From Periconia sp. R9002 (taxonomy: Eukaryota; Ascomycota; Dothideomycetes; Pleosporales; Periconiaceae): a stretch of DNA of 64,000 nucleotides. The DNA is taken from assembly GCA_023627715.1 (NCBI GenBank), contig JAMAHW010000026.1, forward strand, positions 310,001 through 374,000, given 5' to 3'. This document shows, piece by piece, positions 32,695 to 44,838 of the stretch; the stretch's first letter is position 1, and every line of letters starts with the position of its first letter. The notes under the pieces were generated by a model. That model saw nothing but the letters and a program-made list of their open reading frames with translations, did no database searches and was not told the DNA's origin. The translations under genes were made by a program, and so were the position numbers.

Positions 32695-34005
32695 GATGAG
32701 CTGTTGTTTGAGCAATGATATATGCCGAATGTGTACTCGTTGAAAATTCTAGGCAGAGGAAAAGGCTGTCGGCAGAAGGCGGTTCCGTGCTTGAATTTGA
32801 CTGTAGATCTGAACCACCGGCGAAAAGCTATTTAGCTTGAGCGTCTAGAGATTCTCTTCCCGAGAGGCTCTGTCTGTGGATAGTGTTGATTGGGGCGGGT
32901 TTGGATGCTTTTGGGGGTGTATGATAGAAAAGATTGATTGAGGAAGGCGAAGGTCAATAGAAGGAAGGAGCGAAGGTAGTGAGTTGGAGAAAGGAAGTGG
33001 GAAGGATAAGACAGTCAGCATAGATATGTGGGAAACATGAAGCCCTATGTCTATAGCAAGTCTCAATAGCTATTAAGGGGCTCAATGTCAATGCCACTCA
33101 ATAGGAGCGGTCCCAGCTCTCGGCCAACTGGTGGATGTAAACGAAGTTATTTCATATCAGCCTTTACTGTCTCAATAGAAATGTCGTAAAGACAAGATTA
33201 TTCAACTCCATGGCCAATAGAAGTTTTGCAATAGCTGGTTCAAGCCATCGCATGTCTGTGGTGGTGAAGGGCATTCGAGACTTGGGCTCTGCCGGATATG
33301 GGTCTGAATAGAAAAAGCACGGCTTGGGACGATCTTGAATAGAAAAATTGACACCCGACTTTACTAGACATGTCTTTCGATGTTTTCATATGGTCACATA
33401 TAGTTTCAAAATTATCTACAGCCTACGCATAAGTTTCTTCATCGTTGCTCCAATACATAGGTATGTATCAATTGATGTATGCGAAGTTGTGTAGTGCCTG
33501 CTGATTGGTTGGTTCTTGCAAACACCTCTGCCCCAGTGGACTATTGAAGTAATCAACTCGCCAACTACGCTGATTTTCCTAAAAAATCACTACTGCGAAG
33601 AGTGCAGCAAACAAAGCTTGGTGTCAGCCTGAGAGAATGTGAAGGTCAAGTCAAGACTGCAAAAATGAGGTTGAGGGAAGGTATACGAATGTCCTAAAGC
33701 GGTTTAGCCTGGTATGTTTAGTCTATGATGCAACGCCGAACCTGGCAAACAAGACGAATGACGGTTGACATCTGGCGGTTTTTCTCCCTAGTGCATTGCA
33801 GAGATGCTAAATCAACTAACTATTTTAATAATTCATTAAGTTTTCCGAGCAGAGGAGCCGCTCCAACCGGACGACACATCCAGTATGTCATCGCGCCATC
33901 GTGCCGCAAAAGAAGCAGCCACGGCACGTTGAGGACGCGTAACATGCAGGCAGCTCTTCTCGCGCAAAACCTAGAACCCTCTTGCAACAGCGGAATCGGG
34001 CCATC
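32695..34005. other. Divergent intergenic region, no gene seen
   Basis: Shared by the STE3-type gene (left, minus) and the membrane protein gene (right, plus). It holds the CAATAG cluster. Short ORFs have no support. Confidence 0.6.
32953..33347. promoter_or_regulatory. Cluster of CTCAATAG/CTATTGAG-type sites upstream of the STE3-type gene
   Basis: Exact CTCAATAG on the + strand (CTATTGAG on the strand of the receptor gene) lies at 33062-33069, 33097-33104 and 33171-33178. Related sites are GTCAATAG 32953-32960, CCAATAG 33214-33220, GCAATAG 33228-33234, TGAATAG near 33305-33311 and 33336-33342, and on the + strand CTATTGAA 33541-33548. The octamer is the binding motif I recall for the Penicillium MAT1-1-1 alpha-domain protein. 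The sites lie 0.26-0.85 kb before the receptor ATG. Confidence 0.6.
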
Positions 34006-35364
34006 ATGGCTGAATCGCCTGTTGTCGAGAACCTGAGCGGAAACCCTGATATACATCCTATTCTCCGACAGCGAATGTTGAATCGAGCCGCAACTTTCTC
34101 CGATGGCGCAAGGCGTTCTTCTCCTCTCCCCCGCCGGCAAAGCTCTGTATACTCTGACACACGACACTCCTTCCGATCCTCGACCGATAGCCTCCTTCGA
34201 CCGAATGTGAGCAATGATGCAGAAACGTTGGCTAAGAACGATGAACCGTCCTTTTGGCACTCGGCTCCACTCGCCTTCGCCATCGTCCCAGCTTTCGCAG
34301 GCCTACTCTTCCAGAATGGTGGTGCCGTGGTGACGGATATATTGCTCCTAGCTTTTGGGTCCATGTTCCTTAATTGGTGCCTGCGCAGCCCTTGGGAGTG
34401 GTATCACGCTGCTCAGCAGGTGCATTATATCGAGTCAGAAGAGAACATGCAAGGCGATACTCTGACTGAGGAAGATGAAGAGAGCGAAGATTCGGGAAGT
34501 CCTATCAAGGCCTCTCAACAGGATGATGCTTCGCAATCATCGGATCGGATAAAGGGAGCAAGAGATAGGGGTCACAGTTCCAACAATCCACAGCATGAGC
34601 TTGCACGTCAAGAGCTGCGAACTAACGAGATCGTGGCGTTGGTTGCATGCTTCTTTGGTCCACTGATAGGCGCATATGGTCTCCACGCTATACGATCTCA
34701 ACTCACACGCCCTGCCGAGGGTTTGGTCTCCAACTTCAATCTGACCATCTTTGTCATGGCGGCGGAGCTGCGCCCTGTATCTCATTTAATTAAGCTCAAG
34801 CAAGCGCGGATGCTCTACCTACAGCGTGTCGTGCGTGCAGATCGTGAGGGTGACTTTAGGATGGCCGACATTCGAGATTTATCTGGTCGGCTGAATGATC
34901 TTGAAAGTCGAATCACGTCAAGTTATGAGTCAGGCGCTGAGACCGCGAAGATGGGAGCTACGGTTCGACAGAGCTTACAACCGCAGCTGGATGCTTTGAA
35001 CAGAGCTGTGCGACGCTATGAAAAGCGACAGGTCGCTCAATCGATGCAGTCGGAGGCACGCTTTCAAGAGCTCGATAGTCGATTGAAGGACGCGCTTGCT
35101 TTGGCAGCTGCTGCGGCGCGTACAGGACAGCGACCTGGGATTATTTCGATTGGATTTACATGGTCCGTCAACATTGTGACGTCTGTGTTGCAAACGAGCT
35201 GGACCATTGCTACTTCTCCGTTCAGGACAGCCTCTGCAGTATTCACACAGGCAAAGACTTGGGTTCTTGGGGATCGACAGCCCCGAAAGCGTCTGAAAGC
35301 AGCTAATGGCGGGAGTTCTTCCTCGGTTCCAATTTCTCGGGTTCAGTCTCGCAGCGGCCGATGA
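34006..35364 (+). CDS. Unknown membrane protein with a coiled coil
   Basis: A single exon encodes 452 residues from the first ATG (34006). Residues 1-80 are Ser/Arg-rich and probably disordered. Hydrophobic segments follow near residues 86-130 (APLAFAIVPAFAGLLF, then DILLLAFGSMFLNWCL) and near 208-245 (EIVALVACFFGPLIGAYGL). An acidic Ser-rich loop lies between them. Residues about 270-370 are helical and probably coiled coil (LNDLESRITSSYESGAE). A last hydrophobic stretch near 375-410 (ISIGFTWSVNIVTSVLQTSW) precedes a basic tail with RKRLK. An organelle or ER membrane location is likely; I do not recognise the family. Confidence 0.75.
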   Translation: MAESPVVENLSGNPDIHPILRQRMLNRAATFSDGARRSSPLPRRQSSVYSDTRHSFRSSTDSLLRPNVSNDAETLAKNDEPSFWHSAPLAFAIVPAFAGLLFQNGGAVVTDILLLAFGSMFLNWCLRSPWEWYHAAQQVHYIESEENMQGDTLTEEDEESEDSGSPIKASQQDDASQSSDRIKGARDRGHSSNNPQHELARQELRTNEIVALVACFFGPLIGAYGLHAIRSQLTRPAEGLVSNFNLTIFVMAAELRPVSHLIKLKQARMLYLQRVVRADREGDFRMADIRDLSGRLNDLESRITSSYESGAETAKMGATVRQSLQPQLDALNRAVRRYEKRQVAQSMQSEARFQELDSRLKDALALAAAAARTGQRPGIISIGFTWSVNIVTSVLQTSWTIATSPFRTASAVFTQAKTWVLGDRQPRKRLKAANGGSSSSVPISRVQSRSGR

Positions 35365-36087
35365 GCATGTTGTATTCTTATTGTATTTGATACCCAACTC
35401 ACCTAGCTATATCCCTTCGCCATCCGAATTCTTATCTTTCCTATGCACTATCTTTGGTGCACACACATCACGCATGGCATAAACACTGAAGTACATAGGC
35501 ACGTGTTACAGGCATATGAACTACGCCGTATAATCAATCATGACTGTACAGTCACCTGGTGCTTATCATGCAGCACATGTCGGTATCCACAAATGCGGCA
35601 TCCCCCAACCATTTTGGCTTTGCTCGCTTTGGCGAATTGTATTCATTTCGATGATCAACTCTAACTTCTGTCGATGTCGGAGGAGTAACTGAAAGGCCCC
35701 ACAAATCCAACATCAATCGGAGGTCCCACACAACAAGCATAGGAATAGTTTAATTCGAAGACTTTACGATCATATTGGCTGAGCATTAATCTATTTCAAA
35801 CTCTCAAGATTGCTGTTCCTGTGCCACTCGGAACATTACGCTAAAATAGGTAAGAAATTGCATTAATACAGTATGTTGGGGGGAATTCGTGGTGGAGCCT
35901 TAAGACCTGAGTGAATATGCCGCTTTGTTGATGCAATAGTGCAGATATATCTCCTCAAAACCCCGCCATCTCGTTGGTACCCTATGTACCCCACTATTTC
36001 CGTATATCAGCAAACGTTTATTAGGTGCTTGCATTCTAGACTCTCACCTACCTGCGTGTCTGCATTTCCAACACACTATTGATCAAC
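35365..36087. other. Intergenic region, no gene seen
   Basis: 3' region of the membrane protein gene and promoter of the esterase. It is AT-rich without protein-like ORFs. Confidence 0.6.
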
Positions 36088-37356
36088 ATGCCTCTCAAAT
36101 CAGACTTGATCGTCGACGCTTCTAAGTTTGACCGCAAACTCAGTGATGAAAAGACACAAGAGTTTAACGAGAAACTGATCAAAATCGGGGCGGCTGGTCC
36201 GAGATGGTATGAGGTATAACACTGCTTCCATAATCTCTTTATTGCAACTCTAAATCTCAACACTCATTAACGCATTTGGCTGTACATAGGAAGGCGTTGG
36301 TGTGGCTGAATATCGAAAACTGAGATGGGAAGGCAAAACACCTCTACCCAAACCAGTTGTCCTGCCTGAAGGAATTAACGGCACAATTCCTTCACGAGAT
36401 GCCGGGCGAGAAATCACATATCGAGTTTTCAAGCCTGCGAGTGGAGTTTCTAAGGGAATCCACCTCCATATCCATGGCGGAGGTTGGGTGTTGCAATCTG
36501 AGCATTAGTACGTTCGATGTCTGTCTCATTTCCATGTACTCAACTATATCTCTGGTGATCAGGTGACTATCAGATATTTGAAAGGATACAGTGTTAATGC
36601 AGGAACAGTCAGGATCCATACTTGAAGTTCATGGCCGACGAATATGAACTCACAGTGTTTTCGGTCGGTTATAGGCTCGCGCCTGAAGATCCGTGGCCCG
36701 CGGGTGCACACGACTGTTACGATGCGGCAGAGTGGTTGATCAAGAACGGGAAAGAGAAGTTTGGGGGGGAATTGATGTTCACAGGCGGCGAGGTACGTAT
36801 GCATCCATCTGACCTCATATTCGAATAAACTCTGCGATACCTTCTCTAACAAGATCTAACCATGCTTAAACAGTCCGCAGGCAGCCACCTAGCCTGCCTC
36901 GTAGCCCTTCATCTCTACGACAAAGTGCCTGATTTCCGGTTCAAAGGTCTCCTCCTGCACTTCGGATGCTATGACCTCTCTGGCTTCCTCCCCATGGTCG
37001 ACCACCACGAGAAGAAACTCGTGATAGATCATGGCATAATGCAGGCCTACGTCAACGCGCTGCTGCCCAACACAGACATCAAAGCTCGGCGAGACCCATC
37101 CATCTCACCCTTCTTCGCAGACATCAGGGGCAAAAACTTGCCGCCTGCGCTGTTCACGTGTGGTAGTGAAGATCCACTGCTCGATGATACTATCTTTATG
37201 GGAACGAAATGGCAAATGTATGGGAATGAAACGATTGTTAATGTGTACAATGGTGCACCGCATGGCTTCATCCTATTTGCCAGGGGAACGATCCCAGCAG
37301 TGGATGAGGTGTACAATGATACCGTTACTTTTGTCGGGGAGAGGATTGGTTCGTAG
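36088..37356 (+). CDS. Alpha/beta hydrolase, hormone-sensitive-lipase (HSL) type esterase
   Basis: Exons 36088-36213, 36290-36507, 36609-36792 and 36874-37356 encode 336 residues. The family motifs are HIHGGGWV (oxyanion hole) and GGESAGSHLA (nucleophile elbow, G-x-S-x-G). The catalytic Asp is probably in CGSEDPLLDD, and the His is in GAPHGF. No signal peptide is present, so it is probably cytosolic. Such enzymes hydrolyse short acyl esters; the substrate is unknown. Intron 2 needs the acceptor at 36608, because the earlier CAG at 36602 would create a stop. Intron 3 falls exactly before the nucleophile Ser codon. Confidence 0.9.
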
Positions 37357-37925
37357 ATTATACTTAATATATCTCGCGTTCAGCAAATATGACTGAAGAT
37401 ACTGTTCTAGCTAAGTTATACTATTTTCTGTGTGTAATTTGCTAAATTTGTATTCAAAAGATTCTCAAGTAGAAAAGTATAGAGTAAATACTGAAAAATC
37501 TATGTCTGTATACTTCCTGGTAACACCTGGGTGAGGAGTCGATTGGATACCGCTGTAGATATCGGGGGTGAGAGGGGAAGACGCGGAACTGGAAATATTG
37601 ACACAAAGCGGCTGAACCCATGCAATGACACTTCGACAAAGCTCTCTGATTAATCTTGATTTTTCAACAAATAAAATACATATCAACGTGCTCACGCGAC
37701 AGTCTGTCGGACATTTATCAAGGGTCAAGATTTCTTATCGGCGCGTTCTGCGACTCTTCGAGGACTAGCGCATTACGAGAACCTTAAAAGTCCCTGCACG
37801 GATCGTCATAGCCTACACACTACTGCCGAAGCATGGATGCGTAGGGTACCTTACGCGACGTTCACTTCGGCCAAGTACCCAGAAAATATGCCCTGACATA
37901 CCGAACACCACTTATCTCCAGCAAA
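37357..37925. other. Intergenic region, no gene seen
   Basis: 3' region of the esterase and promoter of the P5B ATPase. No coding signal. Confidence 0.6.
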
Positions 37926-40900
37926 ATGGAAGCAAATGGCGGCCCCGAGCGGCCGAGGCGAAGCAGCGTTGCGCGAAGCTCGATACATCGCATGAACTCC
38001 AGCATGACCAACCTGAGCGAGTATGTAACGACCGCGCACCCTTCAACGTTCTCCAAAGCAGCAGAAAATGCTAACTGCTGCCAGAGTGAGCTTCATGGAC
38101 GATGTGGAAATGGCCCAGAACGAGGTATACGAACTTGAACCCCGCCCCGTTCATGCTCCCCGTACATCGAGACACCAGCTGACACCGAAACCAAAGATGT
38201 TCGCGGGTCCCATGTCGGAGAGCGTGCCGACCAGCATCACCTCCTTTGCCCACCGTCGCCGGAGATCCCGCGCCGATTCAACTACTAGCTTCACGTACTA
38301 CGAAGACGACAGAGATTCCGAAGAGGATGCGGAAGAGGAGGCGATTGTTGAAGAGTATGGGGATATTGAGTATGAAGGCTTCGAGGAGGATTGGGATATT
38401 GATGTCGAGGCACAGAGTCCTTCCATACGTCCCAAGTCGCTCAGGCGGAAGTCTTCGGACCATTCTAGTCGGAGGTCGAGGTCCGTGGATGCTCCGTTGC
38501 TGAGGAGGAGAACCCGTTCGCAATCGAGTAGTGGTTCGGGCCGAGGCTGGGGAGGCCAACGGACCAGTCAGAAGATTTACATTTTGTCGGAGGATATGAC
38601 TATCGTGGTTGCGGGCTTTAAGACGTCCACCATTGGCTTCGGAGTATACGTATTTCTGTGCACCATCACCGTCGGGTTGGCCTGGCTGGTCCTGCGCTGG
38701 ATACCCAGGTGGAAGGTTTACCTGACCGGACGAGCTTCGCCGCTAGGAGAATGCGACTGGCTAGTCATAGAAAACCAATGGGGGGAATTTGCGATTCAAA
38801 ATGTAGAAGCGCAAACCTACGGCCGCTCGCTTTCGACGGTATTCGGAGATCTGGAAAAGCAACATCACATGGACTACGACGAAGAGCTGGATCCTGTTAT
38901 CAAGCGGTTGCGCATCCTTGACTATCGCTACATCCGCTTCTGCTACCACCCCGTCAAGGACAAGTTCATTCTGGCCAACACCTGGAAAGACCCAGCGTGG
39001 ACCGATGTTTCCAAGCTCCGTGAAGGCCTCGATAGTGAAGAACGTGACTACCGCCAACTGGTCTTCGGTACCAATGCTATTGACATTGCAGAAAAATCCA
39101 TCGGCCAATTGCTGGTGGACGAAGCCTTCCACCCTTTCTACGTCTTCCAGATTGCCAGTCTATTCTTGTGGTCCGTGGACGAATACTACTACTACGCGGC
39201 CTGTATCTTTGTCATCTCTGTGGTTAGTATCACGACCACAATCATCGATACAAAAGCTACCATGAAACGACTACGCGAAGTTTCACGGTTTGAGTGCGAC
39301 GTACGCGTGTTGCGTAGTGGTTTCTGGAGGACCGTGGAATCTACCGACCTGGTTCCTGGAGATGTGTACGAAGTGACGGATCCAGCGCTCACTCAATTTC
39401 CATGTGACAGCTTGTTGCTTTCTGGAGACTGTATCGTCAACGAAAGTATGCTTACGGGAGAGTCAGTTCCGGTTTCAAAGATTCCTGTAACAGACGAATC
39501 ACTAGAGTTCTTAGAGCTCAGCGCATCCACAATACATCCAGAAATCGCGCGGCACATGCTCTTTTCAGGCACAAAGATTATACGCGCTCGCAGGCCGCAC
39601 GAAGAGCACGATGATGATGAGGCCGCTGCTTTAGCAATGGTCATCCGCACGGGGTTCAACACTACCAAGGGTGCTTTGATTCGCTCGATGCTTTTCCCGA
39701 AGCCTTCTGGATTCAAATTCTACCGGGACTCTTTCCGATATATCTCGGTTATGGGTGGTGTTGCTATGATCGGATTCGTCGCTTCGTTCGCCAACTTCAT
39801 TCACTTTGGGCTTGCATGGCATCTTATCGTTGTTCGAGCTTTGGATTTGATTACCATCATCGTACCACCTGCACTCCCAGCTACACTGACCATCGGAACC
39901 AACTTTGCTCTATCACGTCTGAAGCAAAAGCAGATATTCTGTATCAGTCCACAGCGAGTCAATGTGGGGGGTAAACTCGATGTGGTCTGCTTCGACAAGA
40001 CGGGTACCCTTACTGAAGAAGGACTAGATGTTTTGGGTGTGCGTGTGGCACAACGACCAGTGAACCGGTTCAGTGAGATCCTTGAAGATCCTCTGGACAT
40101 TTTGCCCAGCTCACATTATGATCGCGATCCCACGATTGACTACTCAGATCACAAGGCGATACTCTACACTATGGCCACTTGTCACTCACTACGGCTTATA
40201 GATGGCGAGCTGCTGGGCGACCCGCTTGACGTCAAGATGTTCAACTTTACAGGCTGGAGTTTTACCGAAGGAGAACAGCCTACTGGAGGCGACGAAGATG
40301 AGCAAGACAAACTTCGACCTTCTGTTGCTCGGCCACCACCTGGGCGCGAATATGACATTGATGATCGTGCGGATGATGCCAACAGGAAGCCCATTGAGCT
40401 AGGAGTCATGAAGAGTTTTGAGTTCGTGTCACAACTGAGAAGAGCTAGTGTCATTGTACGTCAATTTGGTTCAAGGACTGGGCAGGTCTATGTCAAGGGT
40501 GCACCGGAATGCATGAAGGACATCTGCCGTCCGGAGAGCTTCCCCACCGACTACGACGATCTGCTAGCTCATTACACCCATAGTGGGTACCGTGTCATTG
40601 CCTGCGCAACCAAGACGGTGAAACAGAACTGGCTGAAAATGCAGAAAATGAAGCGAGAGGAGGCGGAAAGCGACCTAGACTTTGTAGGCTTCATCATCTT
40701 CGAGAATAAACTCAAGCCCACCACAACCGGAGTCATCGAGGAACTAGAGGCGGCAAACATCCGCACAGTCATGTGCACAGGCGACAACATCCTCACCGCC
40801 ATCAGCGTAGCCCGCGAGTGCGGCCTCGTCAACAGAACCGCCCACTGCTTCGTTCCACGTTTCGTCGAAGGCGACTCGCGCACCGCACTCTCTCGCCTCA

Positions 40901-42078
40901 GTTGGGAATCCGTCGACGACCCCATTTTCAAGCTCGACGAAACCACGCTCAAACCCCTCCCTCCGCCCGCCGAAGCCGACGTCTCCCTCCCTTACGACAT
41001 CTCCAATCTCCGCAACTACTCCCTCGCCGTTAGTGGCGACGTCTTCCGCTGGATCATCGACTTCGCGTCCCCCTCGGTCCTCCGCGAAATGCTCGTTGTC
41101 GGCCAAGTCTTCGCCCGCATGTCGCCCGACGAAAAACACGAACTCGTCGAGAAACTCCAGAGCATCGATTATTGCGCTGGATTCTGCGGTGATGGCGCAA
41201 ATGACTGTGGCGCCCTCAAGGCCGCTGATGTAGGCATCTCGCTCTCTGAAGCAGAAGCCTCGGTCGCAGCCCCTTTCACCTCGCGTGTCTTCGACATATC
41301 CTGCGTGCCGCAAGTCATCAAAGAAGGCCGTGCGGCACTCGTCACCAGCTTCTCCTGTTTCAAATACATGTCTCTCTACTCGGCCATCCAATTCACATCC
41401 GTCTCCTTCCTCTATGCCTCCGCATCCAACCTCGGCGACTTCCAATTCCTCTTCATCGACCTCCTCCTCATCCTGCCCATCGCCATCTTCATGGGCTGGT
41501 CGGGTCCCTACCCCTCTCTCTCCCGCAAACGCCCAACCGCCAGCCTCGTCTCGCGTAAAGTGCTCGTCCCGCTCCTCGGCCAAATCACGCTCTGCATCAT
41601 CACGCAAGCCATCGCCTTCGAAACCGTGCAGAAGCAGAAATGGTACATCCCACCCGTCGTCGACAAAAACCACTCCAACTCGACAAACTCGCAGAACACG
41701 GCCCTGTTCCTCGTTTCGTGCTTCCAGTACATCCTCTCGGCCGTCGTCCTCAGCGTCGGCCGTCCGTTCCGCCAACCTATGTCCCGAAACCTCCCCTTCG
41801 TCGTCACCATACTCGTCACACTGGTCATCGCCGCGTACATGCTGTTCGACCCTGCCGAGTGGCTCAAATCCCTCATGCAGCTCACGTACATGGACGTCGG
41901 GTTCCGCGTGTTCCTGCTCGCCCTTGGCGCCGCGAATTTCGCAGTCGCATATGTGGGCGAGAAGGTCGTTTTCCCCGTCGTCGCCAAGTGGATTGGCGTC
42001 GCGAAGGTGAGGTTTAACAAGGGGGTGGGCAAGAAGAGGAAGGAGTATAAGGTTATCATGGAGGGGATGAGGGTGTAG
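37926..42078 (+). CDS. YPK9: P5B-type ATPase, vacuolar/endolysosomal (YPK9/ATP13A2 homologue)
   Basis: Exons 37926-38020 and 38085-42078 encode 1362 residues; the 64-bp intron has a GTATGT donor and a GCTAAC branch site. The cytosolic N-terminus is Arg/Ser-rich and acidic. A hydrophobic region follows (near FKTSTIGFGVYVFL), then M1-M2 around DEAFHPFYVFQIASLFLW. The actuator TGES is at 489-492. M4 has PPALP at 626-630, the P5B signature, whereas P5A has PPELP. The phosphorylation motif DKTGT starts at D669, followed by KGAPE and the GDGANDC hinge near 1067-1073. Six C-terminal helices complete it. The P5B family exports polyamines from vacuoles/lysosomes and contributes to heavy-metal tolerance. 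Confidence 0.95.
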
Positions 42079-43523
42079 AAGGTCAGCGGGGTGCTGTAGG
42101 ATCGATTTCGAATGATTGGGGTGGCTTTTTGGTGGTTTGCATGTTGTTATGATGTACATTTACATTCTACGTTATTCTTGTGGAAATTCAGGATATAGAT
42201 GGAAGAAAGGTTTTTTTTCTTTCTCTCAGCCCAGGAGAGAAAGAAGGGAGGATGGGATGGTATCAATTTAAATACTACAAAGTTGAGTAGTGCAGCGTAT
42301 GAATCAAAATGATATCTATGTACCTACTGTAGATACCCTATTTACGTGTATCTGGCTAACTTTGCGTAACTTGATATAAGGTGTTGTGTAGTATAGTTGA
42401 ATGTTAAAAAAATTGTATAATACAAAGATATCGGGGTATCAATCATGGTCATAGAGGGGGAGGAACGCATTCTATTTATATTCACGGAAAAACTGAGTAT
42501 CAAAACATTTCGCTATCATCGTATGTATTAATTAGATTAACGTACTTATTATCGACACAGGGTAAGGAAGAAAATCACAAAGACGCTGGTACGTCATCAG
42601 CCGTCCCGGAACGTACCACACAGGTAAATTGGGAAACTCAAATATAGAAGAGCTACATACTTGGATGGATAGTTACATGTGTGGGATAAGAATTACATCA
42701 CAGAAATGTATTTTCGAACATATGTACGTATTCATTTTTGTTGAATTAATTCGCTACATGTATTCAAACCCGCTAAAGCCCTACAGTTGTATATACCGAA
42801 GAGTAAAAAAAAGCAAAAGGAAAGACGATCAAAAGAAAAAGTTCTTTTTCCCCTCACGACTTTTCGTCTCCTGCTTCTTCCTGATCATGAATTCGTCGCA
42901 CGTTCATCCACCGTTCATCGCCATGTCATTTCAAGTCATAAACTACATCATTGTGCGGTCGGGCCGCGGGGTTTTTTTCCACATGGCCTGGTATGCCGCT
43001 CCAGTCACCGACACCACCACCACTGCCGCTATCATCGTCATCACGATCGACGCTTTCCATGCCATTCCACTTGTGCTTACCACTGACCATAGCAAGATGA
43101 TGCTTGGCCGTATAGGTACCCAAACTCATGCTTCAAAAAAGAATGAAGAAGACAAGGAGTGGTTGGAGTAGAATGAAGAAGAGGATTTCTGCCAACGCCA
43201 ATTCGCTTGCTTGGTTGCCGTGATGTAACGCCGTGCAAAAAAATCTGGAAAAAGAAGAAGGTAAAGCCGCCCGATGTGCAAAACTAAAGGAAGATGGTGA
43301 GGTGACGAGGAAAAGAGAATAAAAGGATGAAATCAATATAGGAAAACAGAATTCTATCCCTCTGGACGATTTGAACAGTAGGCATGAGCCATCAGGCGCT
43401 GTTCGATAGTCCAGAGATGGGGAGGACAGAAACGTTGGTGGCGCTTAAGCAAGATAACCCCCAAAACAGCACATCGGATGAGTCAATCGGCCGAAAGAAA
43501 ATAGCCATGTCGGAGTCATCAAC
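42079..43523. other. Gap between convergent genes, no gene seen
   Basis: AT-rich 3' regions of the P5B ATPase and of the DnaJ gene. Short ORFs at 42629-43171 have low-complexity composition and no support. Confidence 0.6.
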
Positions 43524-44838
43524 TTAGAGAATTTGCTTGAGCTGTTCTTTTTGCTGCGCGTTCAGCGATGTCGGGAACTTGATGTTGACGCCGACAACAA
43601 AGTCGCCTCGCTCGTTGGGCTTCTTGGATTTTGGCATTCCCAGGTTGGGGAAGCGCTCTGTGAATGTTGGACCCGTTGGCCCGGCGCTGCGGACACCTAC
43701 TTGCTTGCCATCGATTGTTTGTACCGTCCGTGACCAACCCGTGAGGGCTTCCTTGAGGTCGAGTTCGATGGTGTGCTTGATGTCATCGCCCTCGCGGGTG
43801 AAAAGAGGATGCGGTTTCTATTAGATGTTAGTACGTAATGCTTGTGATATGGTCATTAGGTTAAAAACATACCTCGGAAACAATGAAGTGTAGATCTTGG
43901 GTGCCACCCTCCACTTGGTCACCGACGTCTGAAAATTTGATCTTGCTGCCTGCCTTTAATCCCTTCTTGATGGGGACCTCGAGAATCCGGTCTTGGGTGC
44001 TTTGCTTGCCTGTGGCAGCGTCGTACGTTTTTCGCTTGATCTTCATCTTCTTGGTTGTGCCGTTGAACAGTTCTTCAAGCGTGACTGGCAGCGGCTTCTC
44101 AACGACAGTGACTTCAGGTGCGGGAGCCCTCCTGCCACCGTTGAAACGCGATCCGCTGGGTCCTTTCTTGGAGCCTGCACTGAATCCACCAGGCATGCCA
44201 CCCCCCATACCGAAACTACTGAACCCCCCAAAATCGTCGTCATCGCCACCACCCATGCCTCCTTGGCCGCGAAGGAACTCTGAAAATATGCTTTCGGGGT
44301 TTGAAAAGTTGAATCCTCCGCCACCTCCACTAGTTGAGAAATGGAATGAGCCACGGGGCATGCCACCACCGCTTGAGAATGGATATCCTCCTCCGGCACC
44401 CTCGAATGGGTTGGCGCCTGGACCAGCACCCTCCTCCTGAGGTACCCCGCCTCGTAGGAGGAATTCGAGGCCATATTGATCGTACGTCTTACGTTTCTCG
44501 GGGTCGGATAATATTTCGTAGGCTTGTGAGACCTCTACAAGACTTGTTAGCAACCACTAGTGTCTCTGTTCGCGAGTTGTGATGTTGTCTTACCTTTGAA
44601 TTTCTCAGCAGCGGCGGGGTTGTCCTTGTTCTTGTCGGGATGCCACTTCAAGGCTCCTTTGCGGTATGCCTTTTTTATTTCATCCTGCGTAGCAGTTGAT
44701 GAGATGCCTATGGGAGAAAGTTAGTACATGTATGACATGCAGTGAGCCATCGGCGGGTCAACAGGCCGTGGATGGGAGGGGTAGAGGGTGCAGGCATAAC
44801 TTACCTAAAGCATCGTACAGCTTCGTTTCTCGAACCAT
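43524..44838 (-). CDS. SIS1: DnaJ/Hsp40 type II co-chaperone, Sis1/DNAJB type
   Basis: Exons 44838-44805, 44707-44594, 44534-43873 and 43817-43524 encode 367 residues. The J domain starts [12 protein letters not shown] and has HPD at residues 34-36. It is followed by a Gly/Phe/Met-rich region of about 110 residues with several GGGMP and FSSFG motifs. Two C-terminal beta-barrel substrate domains follow ([18 protein letters not shown] and then [16 protein letters not shown]). The absence of a Cys-rich zinc region makes it type II. Sis1 delivers clients to cytosolic Hsp70 and is essential in yeast. A four-unit heat-shock element lies 183 bp upstream of the ATG. Confidence 0.95.

Noticed and set aside
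40744..42159. A 471-codon open frame antisense to the P5B ATPase
   Set aside because: It is rich in Glu, Asp, Gly, Arg and Val, as expected for the reverse complement of a real coding frame, and shows no domain.
42629..43171. A 180-codon ORF in the gap after the P5B ATPase
   Set aside because: Its composition is irregular (His/Thr runs), it has no domain, and it overlaps other low-complexity frames.
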